Origin: Alkalilimnicola sp. S0819
Lineage (GTDB): Bacteria > Pseudomonadota > Gammaproteobacteria > Nitrococcales > WHIW01
DNA: 64,000 bases
Reading direction: 5' to 3'
Assembly: GCF_009295635.1 (NCBI RefSeq)
Contig: NZ_WHIW01000004.1
Coordinates: forward strand, 124,001 to 188,000
The translations under genes were made by a program, and so were the position numbers. Below, piece after piece: positions 14,919-22,863 of the stretch (the first letter of the stretch is position 1; every line of letters begins with the position of its first letter). Below the pieces are notes generated by a model. The model saw only the letters and a list, made by a program, of their open reading frames with translations, was not told the origin of the DNA and made no database searches.

Positions 14919-14951
14919 ACACCCGGCGGCGCCCACGGCGCCGCCGGGTGT
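14919..14951 (-). terminator. Perfect 15-bp stem hairpin downstream of atoE
   Basis: ACACCCGGCGGCGCC, a CAC loop, then the exact complement, forming a 15-bp perfect stem 6 nt beyond the atoE stop codon. There is no T tract on either side, so if it stops transcription it does so by stem strength or as a 3'-end stabiliser. Confidence 0.55.
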
Positions 14952-14957
14952 TGGCCG

Positions 14958-16313
14958 CTACGGCAGGAGCCACAGCCCCAGGCTGATCAGCACCCCGGTG
15001 ATGATCAGCAACACCAGGCAATAGCCCATGATGTCCCGGGCGCGCAGCCCGGCGATGGCCAATGCCGGCAGTGCCCAGAAGGGCTGGATCAGGTTGGTCC
15101 AGGCATCCCCCCAGGCCACCGCCATGGCGACCCGCGGCACCTGGGCGCCCAGCTCCAGGGCCGCCGGCACCATCACCGGTGCCTGCACCGCCCACTGGCC
15201 GCCCCCCGAGGGCACGAAGATGTTCACCAGTCCGGCGCTGAGGAAGGTGAACACCGGCAGGGTGGCGCTGCTGGAAATGGACACGAACAGCTCCGACAGG
15301 CTGGTCGCCAGCCCCGAGCCGATCATCATGCCCATGATGCCCGCGTAGAAGGGGAACTGGACGATGATGCCGCTGGCCCCCTTCACCGCCTCGTTCACCG
15401 CGGCGAGAAAGCGCGAGGGACGCCCGTGCAGGACGATGCCCAGGAACAGGAACATGAAGTTGACGATGTTCAGGTTCAGGGTGCCGGACTGGGCGAGGAA
15501 GTAGTAGGCGGCGAAGACCACGCCCATGATGCCCACGGCCTGGGCCAGCAGCAGGCTGTCGTCCATGCGCTGGGCCGGCGTGCGATCGGACGGGATCGGC
15601 GCGGGCTCCTCCTCGGCCAGCTTTTTGGGGTCCACCGTCACGGTCTGGTCCGCCGGCGGCATCATCAGCCGGTTGATCAGCGGCATGACGATCAGCAGCA
15701 CCAGCACGATCACCAGGTTGAAGGCGGTGAAGATGGTCTCCCCGGTGCCGATGATGCCGATGCGCTCGGCCATGAAGTGCCCGTCGGTGGCCACCGTCAG
15801 CGGCACCGAGCCGGCCAGCCCGCCGTGCCAGACGATGAAGCCGCTATAGGCGCTGGCGATCAGCAGGCGGTAATCCACCCGGGCCACCCGGCGGGCCAGC
15901 TGGCGGGCGAACAGGGCGCCGATCACCAGGCCGAAGCCCCAGTTGATCCAGCTGGCGCACATGGACACCACGGTGACCAGCATGATCGCCTGCCCGGGGC
16001 TCTTCGCCAGCCCCGCCAGCGCCGCCAGGATGCGTTTGAAGAACGCCGAGCTGGCGAGCACGAAGCCGGTCACCAGGATCAGCACCATCTGCATGGCGAA
16101 GGTGAGCAGGTTCCAGAAGCCATCCCCCCAGTGCTCGATCATGCGCGCCGGGGTTTCCCGCTCCACCAGCAGGCCGGCGACGAACACCACCAGCGTCAGT
16201 ATGAAACAGAACACCAGCGGGTCGGGCAGCCAGCGTTCCACCAGCCGCACACTGCCACCTGTGATGCGCTGCATCGAGGTGGTCCTCTCAGGCGAGACAT
16301 CCGAATCGGCCAT
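14958..16313 (-). CDS. atoE: Short-chain fatty acid transporter (AtoE family)
   Basis: A 451-residue inner-membrane protein with about ten to twelve hydrophobic segments. The N-terminus (LVERWLPDPLVFCFILTLVV) and motifs MCASWINWGFGLVIGA, YSGFIVWHGGLAGSVPL and FVPSGGGQWAVQAPV are characteristic of AtoE. AtoE carries short-chain fatty acids such as acetoacetate or butyrate. In this window a propionate source would make sense with the prp genes. Regulation is not visible; the next upstream gene on this strand is recQ, 165 nt away. Confidence 0.9.
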   Translation of the reverse strand: MADSDVSPERTTSMQRITGGSVRLVERWLPDPLVFCFILTLVVFVAGLLVERETPARMIEHWGDGFWNLLTFAMQMVLILVTGFVLASSAFFKRILAALAGLAKSPGQAIMLVTVVSMCASWINWGFGLVIGALFARQLARRVARVDYRLLIASAYSGFIVWHGGLAGSVPLTVATDGHFMAERIGIIGTGETIFTAFNLVIVLVLLIVMPLINRLMMPPADQTVTVDPKKLAEEEPAPIPSDRTPAQRMDDSLLLAQAVGIMGVVFAAYYFLAQSGTLNLNIVNFMFLFLGIVLHGRPSRFLAAVNEAVKGASGIIVQFPFYAGIMGMMIGSGLATSLSELFVSISSSATLPVFTFLSAGLVNIFVPSGGGQWAVQAPVMVPAALELGAQVPRVAMAVAWGDAWTNLIQPFWALPALAIAGLRARDIMGYCLVLLIITGVLISLGLWLLP

Positions 16314-16477
16314 GCCTTCATCCTCCCGGTTATTACTGCTTGATTATTGGCGAATTATTGCAGCACGCCACAGCCAGTATAGGCCTTATGCTGCACTTTG
16401 TCCGAAGTGGCGCCGTCGGGTGGTGGCGGTGGTTATGGGTGGGAGTGTCATCAGCGCCAAGGCTGTCGCCAGATCGC

Positions 16478-18409
16478 TCAGGGCGCGGTCGGCGCCAGCG
16501 CCCGTTCAGCCCACTGCAATACCTGGGCGAAGGGCAGCTCGGCGGCGGCGCCGAACAGAGGGTGGGAGCCTAGCCTGGCCCGGCTCAAGCGGGGCGAGGA
16601 GACGCCGCAGAGAAAACGGCTGAGACCGCGGGGCGCGGCGAGCGCCGGGTGGCCTTCCGCCAGCAGCTCTTGCACCCGGCCGACGAGTGCCGGCGGGATG
16701 CTGGCCTGGTGGCGCTCCGGAATAGACGCCAGCTCACCGCGGCAGCCGCTGCACTGGCCGCAGGGCTGCTCCAGCTGCTCGCCGAAGTGCGCAGCCAGCG
16801 CAGCGCTGCGGCATTCACCGGCGCCGGCCAGCGCCAGCACCTGCTGCAGGCGACCGATTTCGGCGGTTTCGCGGGCGAGCAGGCGCTGGTAGAGCGCGGC
16901 GGCCAGCGCCGGAAGGCTCTCCGGCGACCGCAGCCGGCTATAGGCGTGGCGCACGCCGGCGGCCTGCACCTCGAGCATGCCCTGCTCACCCAGCCAGTCC
17001 AGCGCCTGGACGACCCTGCCCCGGGGGCAGCCCAGTGCCCGGGCAGCCTGCGCCGGGTCCAGGCTCAGCCAGATGCGTCCCTTGCGGGCCTGGCGGAACA
17101 GCCCTTCGAGAAAATGCCGGCGCTCGCCCTCGAAGCGCTGCAGGATTTCCGTCGAGCCTTGCAGGGGTTTGAACTTGTAGTCCGAGTAGACCGGGGTGCC
17201 GCCCCGCAGGTAGCCCTCCAGCTCCAGATAGGTGAGCAGGGTGCGCAGCACCAGCGGCCGGATGTCGTGGTCCCGGGAAAGCTCGTGCAGCGCCACATCG
17301 AAGCGCTCGCCGCGGCCGAAAAGATCTGCCAGCAGGCTTTCCAGGTCCGCCTGCTCCGGGGTGTCGCCGTAGACGAAGTTCTCCAGCAGGTTGAAGTCAT
17401 CGGCGCAGAGCAGCAGATGGCAGATGGAGGGCTTGCCGTCGCGCCCGGCGCGGCCGATTTCCTGGGCGTAGTTTTCCAGGCTCTTGGGCGGGTTGTAGTG
17501 GTAGACGTAGCGGATGTCGGCCTTGTCGATGCCCATGCCGAAGGCAATGGTGGCCACCACCAGCGCCTGCTCGCCGCCCATGAACCACTCCTGCACCTCC
17601 GCCCGCTGCTCGGGCTTCAGGCCGGCGTGGTAGGCGCGGGCCGCGTAGCCTTGCTGCGCCAGCCGTTCGGCCAGTGTCTCGGCGGTCTTCTGCTGCGTGA
17701 CGTAGACGATGCCCGGCCCCGGCGGGCGCTGGGCGAGCGCGTCCAGCAGCATTAGGTCCCGGTTCTCGTCGCTGACCACGGTGCTCAGCAGTTGCAGGTT
17801 CGGTCGGTAGAAGCCGGTGCGCACGGCGCACTCGGGGCGAATATCGAACAGCCGACAGATATCCTCCAGCACCTGCGGCGTGGCGGTGGCGGTCAGGGCC
17901 AGCACCCGCTCGGCCTGTAGCTCGCGGGCGTAGCCGGCGAGCTTGAGGTAGTCGGGGCGAAAGTTGTGGCCCCACTCGGAGATGCAGTGGGCCTCGTCCA
18001 CGGCGAACAGCGCTATCCGGGTCCGGGCGATGGCGGCGCGGAAGCGTTCGTTGTTGAAGCGCTCCGGGGCGACGTAGAGGATGCGCAGGGTGCCCGCGCG
18101 CACCTCGTCCATCACCGCCCGGTACTCCTCGGCGGAGAGGCTGGAGTCCAGGCGCCGCGCCGCGATGCCCCGGGCCGCCAGGGCGTCGATCTGGTCCTTC
18201 ATCAGCGCGATCAGGGGCGAGACCACCAGCGTCACCCCGGGCAGCAGCAGGGCCGGCAGCTGATAGCACAGCGACTTGCCGCCGCCGGTGGGGAACACCG
18301 CCGCGGCCGATTGCCCGGCCAGCAGATGATCGACCACCGGCGCCTGACCAGGGCGGAACTGGTCAAAGCCGAAGTATTGCTGGAGGGCATCGCGGGTCCG
18401 ATCGCTCAT
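16478..18409 (-). CDS. recQ: RecQ-like ATP-dependent DNA helicase
   Basis: A 643-residue superfamily 2 helicase. Walker A is FPTGGGKS with K45, the DEAH box is AVDEAHCISEWGHNFRPDY, motif VI is QEIGRAGRDG. The C-terminal part has a winged-helix-like region followed by a zinc cluster (ECR...QPCGQCSGC near residue 550). In canonical RecQ the zinc module comes directly after the helicase core and before the winged helix; here it lies later, and no HRDC domain is seen. I start at 18409 (MSDRTRDALQQYFGF) because the family begins there and a GCAGGAG lies upstream; a further 131 codons of open frame upstream look non-coding. Confidence 0.9.
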   Translation of the reverse strand: MSDRTRDALQQYFGFDQFRPGQAPVVDHLLAGQSAAAVFPTGGGKSLCYQLPALLLPGVTLVVSPLIALMKDQIDALAARGIAARRLDSSLSAEEYRAVMDEVRAGTLRILYVAPERFNNERFRAAIARTRIALFAVDEAHCISEWGHNFRPDYLKLAGYARELQAERVLALTATATPQVLEDICRLFDIRPECAVRTGFYRPNLQLLSTVVSDENRDLMLLDALAQRPPGPGIVYVTQQKTAETLAERLAQQGYAARAYHAGLKPEQRAEVQEWFMGGEQALVVATIAFGMGIDKADIRYVYHYNPPKSLENYAQEIGRAGRDGKPSICHLLLCADDFNLLENFVYGDTPEQADLESLLADLFGRGERFDVALHELSRDHDIRPLVLRTLLTYLELEGYLRGGTPVYSDYKFKPLQGSTEILQRFEGERRHFLEGLFRQARKGRIWLSLDPAQAARALGCPRGRVVQALDWLGEQGMLEVQAAGVRHAYSRLRSPESLPALAAALYQRLLARETAEIGRLQQVLALAGAGECRSAALAAHFGEQLEQPCGQCSGCRGELASIPERHQASIPPALVGRVQELLAEGHPALAAPRGLSRFLCGVSSPRLSRARLGSHPLFGAAAELPFAQVLQWAERALAPTAP

Positions 18410-18578
18410 GTCCAAGGGGCTCCTGCCTGGGGGGAGGTTCAGCTTACCGGTTCCTGGTGGCAATTCATTGACGCGATGGCTGCCACTGGTAAAGTTCCTG
18501 CTCGGCTCCGCGACCGGGCACGCAAGGAAAGGCGTTCCCCGAGGGCCGCATAACAACACCAACGACAAGGATGTTCTC

Positions 18579-18700
18579 ATGCCCGATGTGCTGCTCAGCA
18601 CCCACTCCCTGCCCGCTTCCGTATTGGATACCGCCTGCTCGGCCCGGCCGTCGCTGGCCGCCGGCCTGTCCGGCGTATCAGCGCCAACCGTCCTTACCTG
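18579..18700 (+). other. Likely 5' coding part of the toxin-like gene, in another frame
   Basis: An ATG at 18579 has a well-placed AAGGA Shine-Dalgarno. It opens MPDVLLSTHSLPASVLDTAC..., continuing in one frame to about 18670. The protein-like sequence then continues in the -1 frame as ISANRPYLLGSAPSARDEAI, which runs into the 286-residue frame below. The downstream frame has only a TTG start without Shine-Dalgarno. This pattern suggests one gene split by a single-base loss, a sequencing error, or less likely a programmed shift. Confidence 0.45.
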
Positions 18701-19561
18701 TTGGGCAGTGCGCCTTCGGCGCGGGATGAGGCCATCCTCGCCACCTTGCGGCTGGCGCCACCGGCGGATCTGCGCAATCTGGGCGAACTTGCCCAGGCCC
18801 ACGACCCGGACACCACCCTGGCACTGGCGGAGTTGATGGGCCGCTTGCAGGTATTTCAGTCAGCCGGCGCTGGTGCCGCGGCGGGTGTATACGCCAGCCG
18901 CATGGACGGCTTCAGCCGGGCGGTGGCGGATTACCAGGATGCGTTGCTGCGCTACCGCAAGGCGGTGGAGACGGACGCTTCGGAGGCTGTGCGGCGCATG
19001 GCGAAGGAGCATGTTCTGCAGCGGTTCGGCGAAATGCAGCGATCGTTCCGGGTGGAACTGGACGCGATCCGCCTGCGGGTGCGCAGCCGCCGGGGCCTGC
19101 CGCTGACCAACCCCCAGCGGGCGCTGAACATTGCTACCAGCAGCCGTGGGGTGAGCAAACTGCATGTGAGTAATCAGGCCGAGGCGCATGCGCTGGTGAA
19201 ATACTCGCGGTATGCGAAGCACCTGGGTAGCGGCTTGGCGGTGGTGGACTTTGGTGCCGGGGTAGGGCGGATTCATAACAGCTATCAGGCCGGTGGGGAG
19301 TGGGAGCGGGAGATGTTTGTGGAGTCGGCCACTTTCGCGGTGGGCGCAAGTGCCGGCGGTATAACGGCGTATGCCGGCTCGATCGCCCTTTCCATATTGA
19401 TTGCCAGTACGCCCATCGGATGGGTTGGCGTGTTGGTAGGCGGAGCTTTGGTTGCAGCCTCATCGGCAGCGGTGTCTTTAGGTTCAGCTGGCGCTACGCG
19501 CAAGGAAGCCGGACCGTTGTACGACGAGCTCATGAGCGCAGGGGGCAGGTTATGGAAATGA
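18701..19561 (+). CDS. Candidate pore-forming effector/toxin (N-terminus frameshifted)
   Basis: At least 286 residues. The first 200 residues are charged and helical, probably coiled coil, without a signal peptide. Residues about 208-267 form a Gly/Ala/Ser-rich hydrophobic hairpin (AVGASAGGITAYAGSIALSI and WVGVLVGGALVAASSAAVS) with G-x3-G spacing, as in glycine-zipper membrane inserters. Just before it comes VVDFGAGVGRIHNSYQAGGEW. Its stop overlaps the start of the first of three paralogous membrane proteins. Toxin-immunity pairs of interbacterial pore-forming effectors look like this, but no secretion gene, PAAR or VgrG is present here. Function is inference. Confidence 0.55.
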   Translation: MGSAPSARDEAILATLRLAPPADLRNLGELAQAHDPDTTLALAELMGRLQVFQSAGAGAAAGVYASRMDGFSRAVADYQDALLRYRKAVETDASEAVRRMAKEHVLQRFGEMQRSFRVELDAIRLRVRSRRGLPLTNPQRALNIATSSRGVSKLHVSNQAEAHALVKYSRYAKHLGSGLAVVDFGAGVGRIHNSYQAGGEWEREMFVESATFAVGASAGGITAYAGSIALSILIASTPIGWVGVLVGGALVAASSAAVSLGSAGATRKEAGPLYDELMSAGGRLWK

Positions 19562-19926
19562 CTACCAAACTAGTGGGGATAGGGCTTGCCGGCGTGCTGT
19601 TGGGTTGGCTGTTCTTTCTGGCCTTGGGCCGGACCACGGTAAGGCGCCTGGATCGAACCCCCGAGACGGCGAACTGCCTGGGCATGGAGTTCATGAGCGG
19701 CTGGCGCATCTTCAATGTCGCCTACGCGCTGGTGTTGCCGATGGCGTTCTTTCGGATGGCCAGCAAGGGGCCGCTTGCGGGGCTTTACGCAAATGCCTTG
19801 GTGGTACGCTGTCATACCGGTCGAGTGGATCAGGTATTGGCACACCTGTTTGTCTGGACCTCCGTATGTTCGAGTGGCCTGATTTTCGCGGTGGCCGTTC
19901 TGGACATGCTGGGCGTTTTTTATTGA
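19552..19926 (+). CDS. Small membrane protein, tandem paralogue 1 (candidate immunity protein)
   Basis: A 124-residue protein with three to four hydrophobic segments and a conserved cytosol-facing-looking core GRTTVRRLDR...LGMEFMSGWRIFNVAYAL. It overlaps the end of the toxin-like gene by 10 nt, so is translationally coupled; an inner ATG at 19558 would give the classic ATGA overlap. GGCAGG serves as Shine-Dalgarno. It is very similar to paralogue 3 and moderately to paralogue 2. Immunity to a membrane-active toxin is the best contextual guess; I recognise no named family. Confidence 0.7.
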   Translation: MEMTTKLVGIGLAGVLLGWLFFLALGRTTVRRLDRTPETANCLGMEFMSGWRIFNVAYALVLPMAFFRMASKGPLAGLYANALVVRCHTGRVDQVLAHLFVWTSVCSSGLIFAVAVLDMLGVFY

Positions 19927-20038
19927 CCGCCCCGGGAGCAGTTGGGCGCCATGGGCACACACGGCGTGGCTGGTTGAAGGCCTTTCCAGCGGGGACAATA
20001 TCCCCGCATGATGCGCTGTCGATGGAGGTATAGAAGCC

Positions 20039-20413
20039 GTGGAACCAAGGGCGGTGCTGTTGGGTATGTTCGCTTTGGGCGTACTCGTTGGCTGGATACT
20101 GTTCGTGATCTTCGGGCGGACCACCGTTCGCAGGTTTTCCAGAATGGAAACTACCCGGGCACGGCTGGGTACGGAGCTGATTAGCGGCTGGCGCATCTTC
20201 AACGTTGCCGAGGCTTTGGTCTTGCCCGTCACCTTGTTCGACAAGCTTCACGCCGGGCGCCTGTCCGCGTTCTGGGCGGACGCGAGAGTGCTCCGGAGGC
20301 ATGCCACCCGTTACGACAAGGTCATGGCGCATTTGTTCTTCTGGACCTTCGTGCCCTCTACTGCGCTGGTGATTTTGGTAGTGGTTCTGGATCGCTTCGG
20401 AATCCTGCATTGA
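20039..20413 (+). CDS. Small membrane protein, tandem paralogue 2 (candidate immunity protein)
   Basis: A 124-residue protein from GTG, with a GGAGG Shine-Dalgarno 10 nt upstream. It shares GRTTVRRF, LGTELISGWRIFNVAEAL, RRHATRYDKVMAHLFFWT with its neighbours but is the most diverged of the three (SRMETTRAR instead of LDRxPETA). Three or four hydrophobic segments. The 112-nt gap before it contains no gene. Divergence beside two near-identical copies suggests it guards against a variant toxin or arose from an older duplication. Confidence 0.7.
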   Translation: MEPRAVLLGMFALGVLVGWILFVIFGRTTVRRFSRMETTRARLGTELISGWRIFNVAEALVLPVTLFDKLHAGRLSAFWADARVLRRHATRYDKVMAHLFFWTFVPSTALVILVVVLDRFGILH

Positions 20414-20432
20414 GCGCGGCCAAGCGGGGCGG

Positions 20433-20816
20433 GTGAGTGCTGTGGGATTGACGAGCAAGCTCTTGGGGATTGGTCTTGCGGTCGCTTTGCCGGGCTGGGT
20501 GTTCTTCATCGTCCTCGGTCGGACCACCGTAAGGCGTCTTGATCGCAATCCGGAAACGGCGAGACGCCTGGGCACGGAGTTCATGAGCGGCTGGCGGATC
20601 TTCAACGTCGCCTACGCGCTGGTTGTTCCCATGGCCTTCTTCCGGATAGCCGAAAATGGGCCGCTGGCCGGGCTTCACGCTGATGCACGAGCAGTGCGCC
20701 GCCACACCGGACGATTCGACTACGTGCTTGCCCACCTCTTCTTCTGGACATTCATGACTTTGGCGCTGCTGCTGGGTGTGACGACCTTGCTCAACAGGCT
20801 GGGCGTGATTGATTGA
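20433..20816 (+). CDS. Small membrane protein, tandem paralogue 3 (candidate immunity protein)
   Basis: Up to 127 residues. It repeats paralogue 1 closely: LTSKLLGIGLA, GRTTVRRLDRNPETARRLG, EFMSGWRIFNVAYALV, PMAFFRIAENGPLAGL, HTGRFDYVLAHLFFWT. Begins 19 nt after paralogue 2. The start is uncertain: GTG at 20433, GTG at 20442 (better spaced from GGGGCGGG) or TTG at 20448 (aligned with the paralogue 1 start at 19558). A stable membrane topology with 3-4 helices is expected. No further toxin gene follows, so the copy is an orphan apart from the upstream toxin. Confidence 0.7.
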   Translation: MSAVGLTSKLLGIGLAVALPGWVFFIVLGRTTVRRLDRNPETARRLGTEFMSGWRIFNVAYALVVPMAFFRIAENGPLAGLHADARAVRRHTGRFDYVLAHLFFWTFMTLALLLGVTTLLNRLGVID

Positions 20817-20891
20817 CGACCGCCTTGTCGCGTTCGCCCATCCGCGCAACCATAAGGCCTCATCGAATGGCTCGTCGAGAAGGGTAGCTCC

Positions 20892-21914
20892 ATGGTCCGC
20901 AAACTCGGTCGCAATGACCTCTGCCACTGCGGCAGCGACAAGAAGTACAAGCGTTGCTGCCTGGAGCAGGACCGCATTGACGCCGCGGCCCCGCCCGTGC
21001 CGGCTACCGAGCTGGGCCATGAGATCCAGCAGGCCCTGGGCGATCGGGAATTCGAGTCCATGGAGGACGCCCAGGCTTTCGTCACCGACTACATGCACCA
21101 ACGCAACAGCGTGGCGCGGGCGGATTTTCGCGGCCTGTCGTCGGAGCAGATGGCACAGTTGCTTTATCATCCGTGGGAGTCGCCGGGACTGTTGAGCTTC
21201 GAGGCGCCCACCACCGATCGGCACCCCCCGGTTCTGCGCTTGTTCCAGTTGTTGGTGGACGCGCTCGGCGAGACCGGCCTCAAGGCCACTGCCAAGGGCA
21301 ATCTGCCCCGCAATTTCTGCCGCGAGGCGGCGCGAGTCTACTGGGGGGAGGAGGAGTACGCCGAGCGCACGCAGGTCAGCGGCATCAGGACCGAGACGGA
21401 TTTTGACGATCTGCACACGCTGCGTTTGGTCGCCCGCATGGCCGGCTTGCTGCGCAAGCACAAGGGGCGCTTCCTGCTGACCCGCCGCTGCCGGGACAGC
21501 CTGAGCGTGGCGGGGCTGAACGGGGTCTATCTCCCGCTGTTGCAGGCCTATACCCAGCGGTTCAATTGGGCCTATCGGGATGGTTTCCCCGAGTTCGCCA
21601 TCATCCAGCTATCTTTCGCCTTTATCTTTTATCTGCTGAGCCTGGACGGTGACGAGCCGCGTCACGAAACGCATTATGCCGAGGCCTTTATCAGGGCCTT
21701 CCCCGCTGTGTTGCAAGAAGCCGAGCAGGGCCGCTGGGCATCATCGCCGGAGGATCAGGTCAGCCGTGCCTTTCGATTCAGAATGGTGCCGCGTTTTCTC
21801 GGCTTCTTCGGCCTGGCGCGGCTGGATGTCTTGGACCCCGCAGCCTTGTACTTTCGGGAGTATCAGCTGAGCAAGGGCGAGCTGCTGGATCAGGTGGTGC
21901 GGTTTCGGGTTTGA
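20892..21914 (+). CDS. SEC-C motif protein of unknown function
   Basis: A 340-residue soluble protein. Residues 5-24 (LGRNDLCHCGSDKKYKRCCL) are a zinc-binding SEC-C motif with the CxC...CC ligands, the same module as at the SecA C-terminus. The rest is mostly alpha-helical (LLYHPWESPGLLSF, TETDFDDLHTLRLVARMAGLL, GFPEFAIIQLSFAFIFYLL) and matches nothing I can name. SEC-C proteins are frequent in accessory and defence-like islands, often as metal-dependent adapter modules. It follows paralogue 3 by 75 nt with a GAAGG Shine-Dalgarno. Its relation to the toxin-like genes is unknown. Confidence 0.8.
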   Translation: MVRKLGRNDLCHCGSDKKYKRCCLEQDRIDAAAPPVPATELGHEIQQALGDREFESMEDAQAFVTDYMHQRNSVARADFRGLSSEQMAQLLYHPWESPGLLSFEAPTTDRHPPVLRLFQLLVDALGETGLKATAKGNLPRNFCREAARVYWGEEEYAERTQVSGIRTETDFDDLHTLRLVARMAGLLRKHKGRFLLTRRCRDSLSVAGLNGVYLPLLQAYTQRFNWAYRDGFPEFAIIQLSFAFIFYLLSLDGDEPRHETHYAEAFIRAFPAVLQEAEQGRWASSPEDQVSRAFRFRMVPRFLGFFGLARLDVLDPAALYFREYQLSKGELLDQVVRFRV

Positions 21915-22006
21915 GCGCTGGGCTATCCGCACGGAGATAGAGCTGATGATCATCCATTACCCGATGAACCATGACCGTAGACTTCTGCAGTTCTGGAAGG
22001 GTGTCC

Positions 22007-22528
22007 ATGATGGTTGCCGCTAGGATTTTCCTGCCCCTGGTCCTTTGGGCAGTGGCTCAGCCAGTTGCCGGCGCGTCGGCGGAAGAAGAGGTTGTCGAGC
22101 TGCTGAAGGCGGATGTGGTTGCCAAGGTGGATCAGCTCCAGAAAGTCAGCCGACGTTGCGAACAGGCCAAGCGGCAGGGCCAGGTGTCTCTGGAAAACCT
22201 CGCGGCGCTCGCCCTTTCGCGCGAGCAGCTTATAGCCGCCGTCGGTTATCTGAGCCTGCGCAACGACTACCTGTGCACGCAGCAGGCGCGGCGGGAGCTT
22301 TCCTTCGCCCTCGCCGCCTTTGAAAGTGTTCGCCAGGATTACGACTATCCACCCAGTGAGTCAGGGCTTGTGCAGCAGGAGCTGCTTTACCCCTCTGCAC
22401 GGTATTACGAGCTGGGGGTCCACTACGCCAGACTCCCCAGCGAGGCCCGGGAGCAAGCGCAGGCAGTGGTCGGGAGCCGGCCGTTCGAGCTCATGCCGGT
22501 GCTGAATGCCATTCCACCCCCGGACTGA
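22007..22528 (+). CDS. Small secreted/periplasmic protein of unknown function
   Basis: A 173-residue protein. The N-terminus MMVAARIFLPLVLWAVAQPVAGASA is a clear Sec signal peptide with likely cleavage after an Ala in AGASA. The mature part is helical, with two cysteines (RRCEQAK and DYLCTQQ) that could form a disulfide. The start at 22007 (or 22010) is chosen over 21971 because GGAAGG precedes it and it puts the signal peptide at the N-terminus. No homologous family recognised. It is the last plus-strand gene of the accessory island. Confidence 0.65.
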   Translation: MMVAARIFLPLVLWAVAQPVAGASAEEEVVELLKADVVAKVDQLQKVSRRCEQAKRQGQVSLENLAALALSREQLIAAVGYLSLRNDYLCTQQARRELSFALAAFESVRQDYDYPPSESGLVQQELLYPSARYYELGVHYARLPSEAREQAQAVVGSRPFELMPVLNAIPPPD

Positions 22529-22598
22529 GCTCCCAACTCCCGGATAGATATCTGGAACGCATGTTCTGGCGGCTGCGATCAGTAGCTGCGAGGGGCGC

Positions 22599-22835
22599 TT
22601 ACCGGGCGTTCTTTTGACTGGCTTGGGACAAGAGTTCGATCAACCGACCCCGCTCTTCTGCGGGTAGCGCGTTCTGCAGTTGTCGCGCCAGCGCAAGTGG
22701 TGTCCGGCCGCCGCGGAAATCGCTGGTCGCGGCGATGTTGGCGCCGTGTTCCAGCAGAAAACGCGCGCGCTGGAAATCGTTGTACACCACGCTCAGATGC
22801 AGCGGCGTCGAATCGAAGGTGACAGCGTAGATCAT
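22599..22835 (-). CDS. Short ankyrin-repeat protein or fragment
   Basis: 78 residues holding about two ankyrin repeats: STPLHLSVVYNDFQRARFLLEHGANI and GGRTPLALARQLQNA. The STPLH and GANI hallmarks are intact. It is shorter than most bacterial ankyrin proteins, and a REP-like element begins 29 nt upstream of the ATG, so the gene may be the 3' end of a longer gene cut by the repeat. Ankyrin proteins mediate protein-protein contacts; no target can be deduced. Confidence 0.6.
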   Translation of the reverse strand: MIYAVTFDSTPLHLSVVYNDFQRARFLLEHGANIAATSDFRGGRTPLALARQLQNALPAEERGRLIELLSQASQKNAR

Positions 22836-22863
22836 TCTCGATGCTACCGCCGGCCGTATGGTT

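Noticed and set aside
13566-16343. A 925-codon plus-strand frame across the Cys/Met enzyme and atoE genes
   Set aside because: It spans the reverse strand of two clear genes and their spacer, and reads as low-complexity Gln/His/Gly/Arg sequence.
18410-18802. Extra 131 codons upstream of recQ
   Set aside because: The frame is open but the sequence is not RecQ-like, crosses the toxin-gene promoter region and lacks a proper start; family members begin at 18409.
18579-22528. A type VI secretion cluster or prophage
   Set aside because: No hcp, vgrG, PAAR, tss, integrase or phage structural gene is visible within the window.
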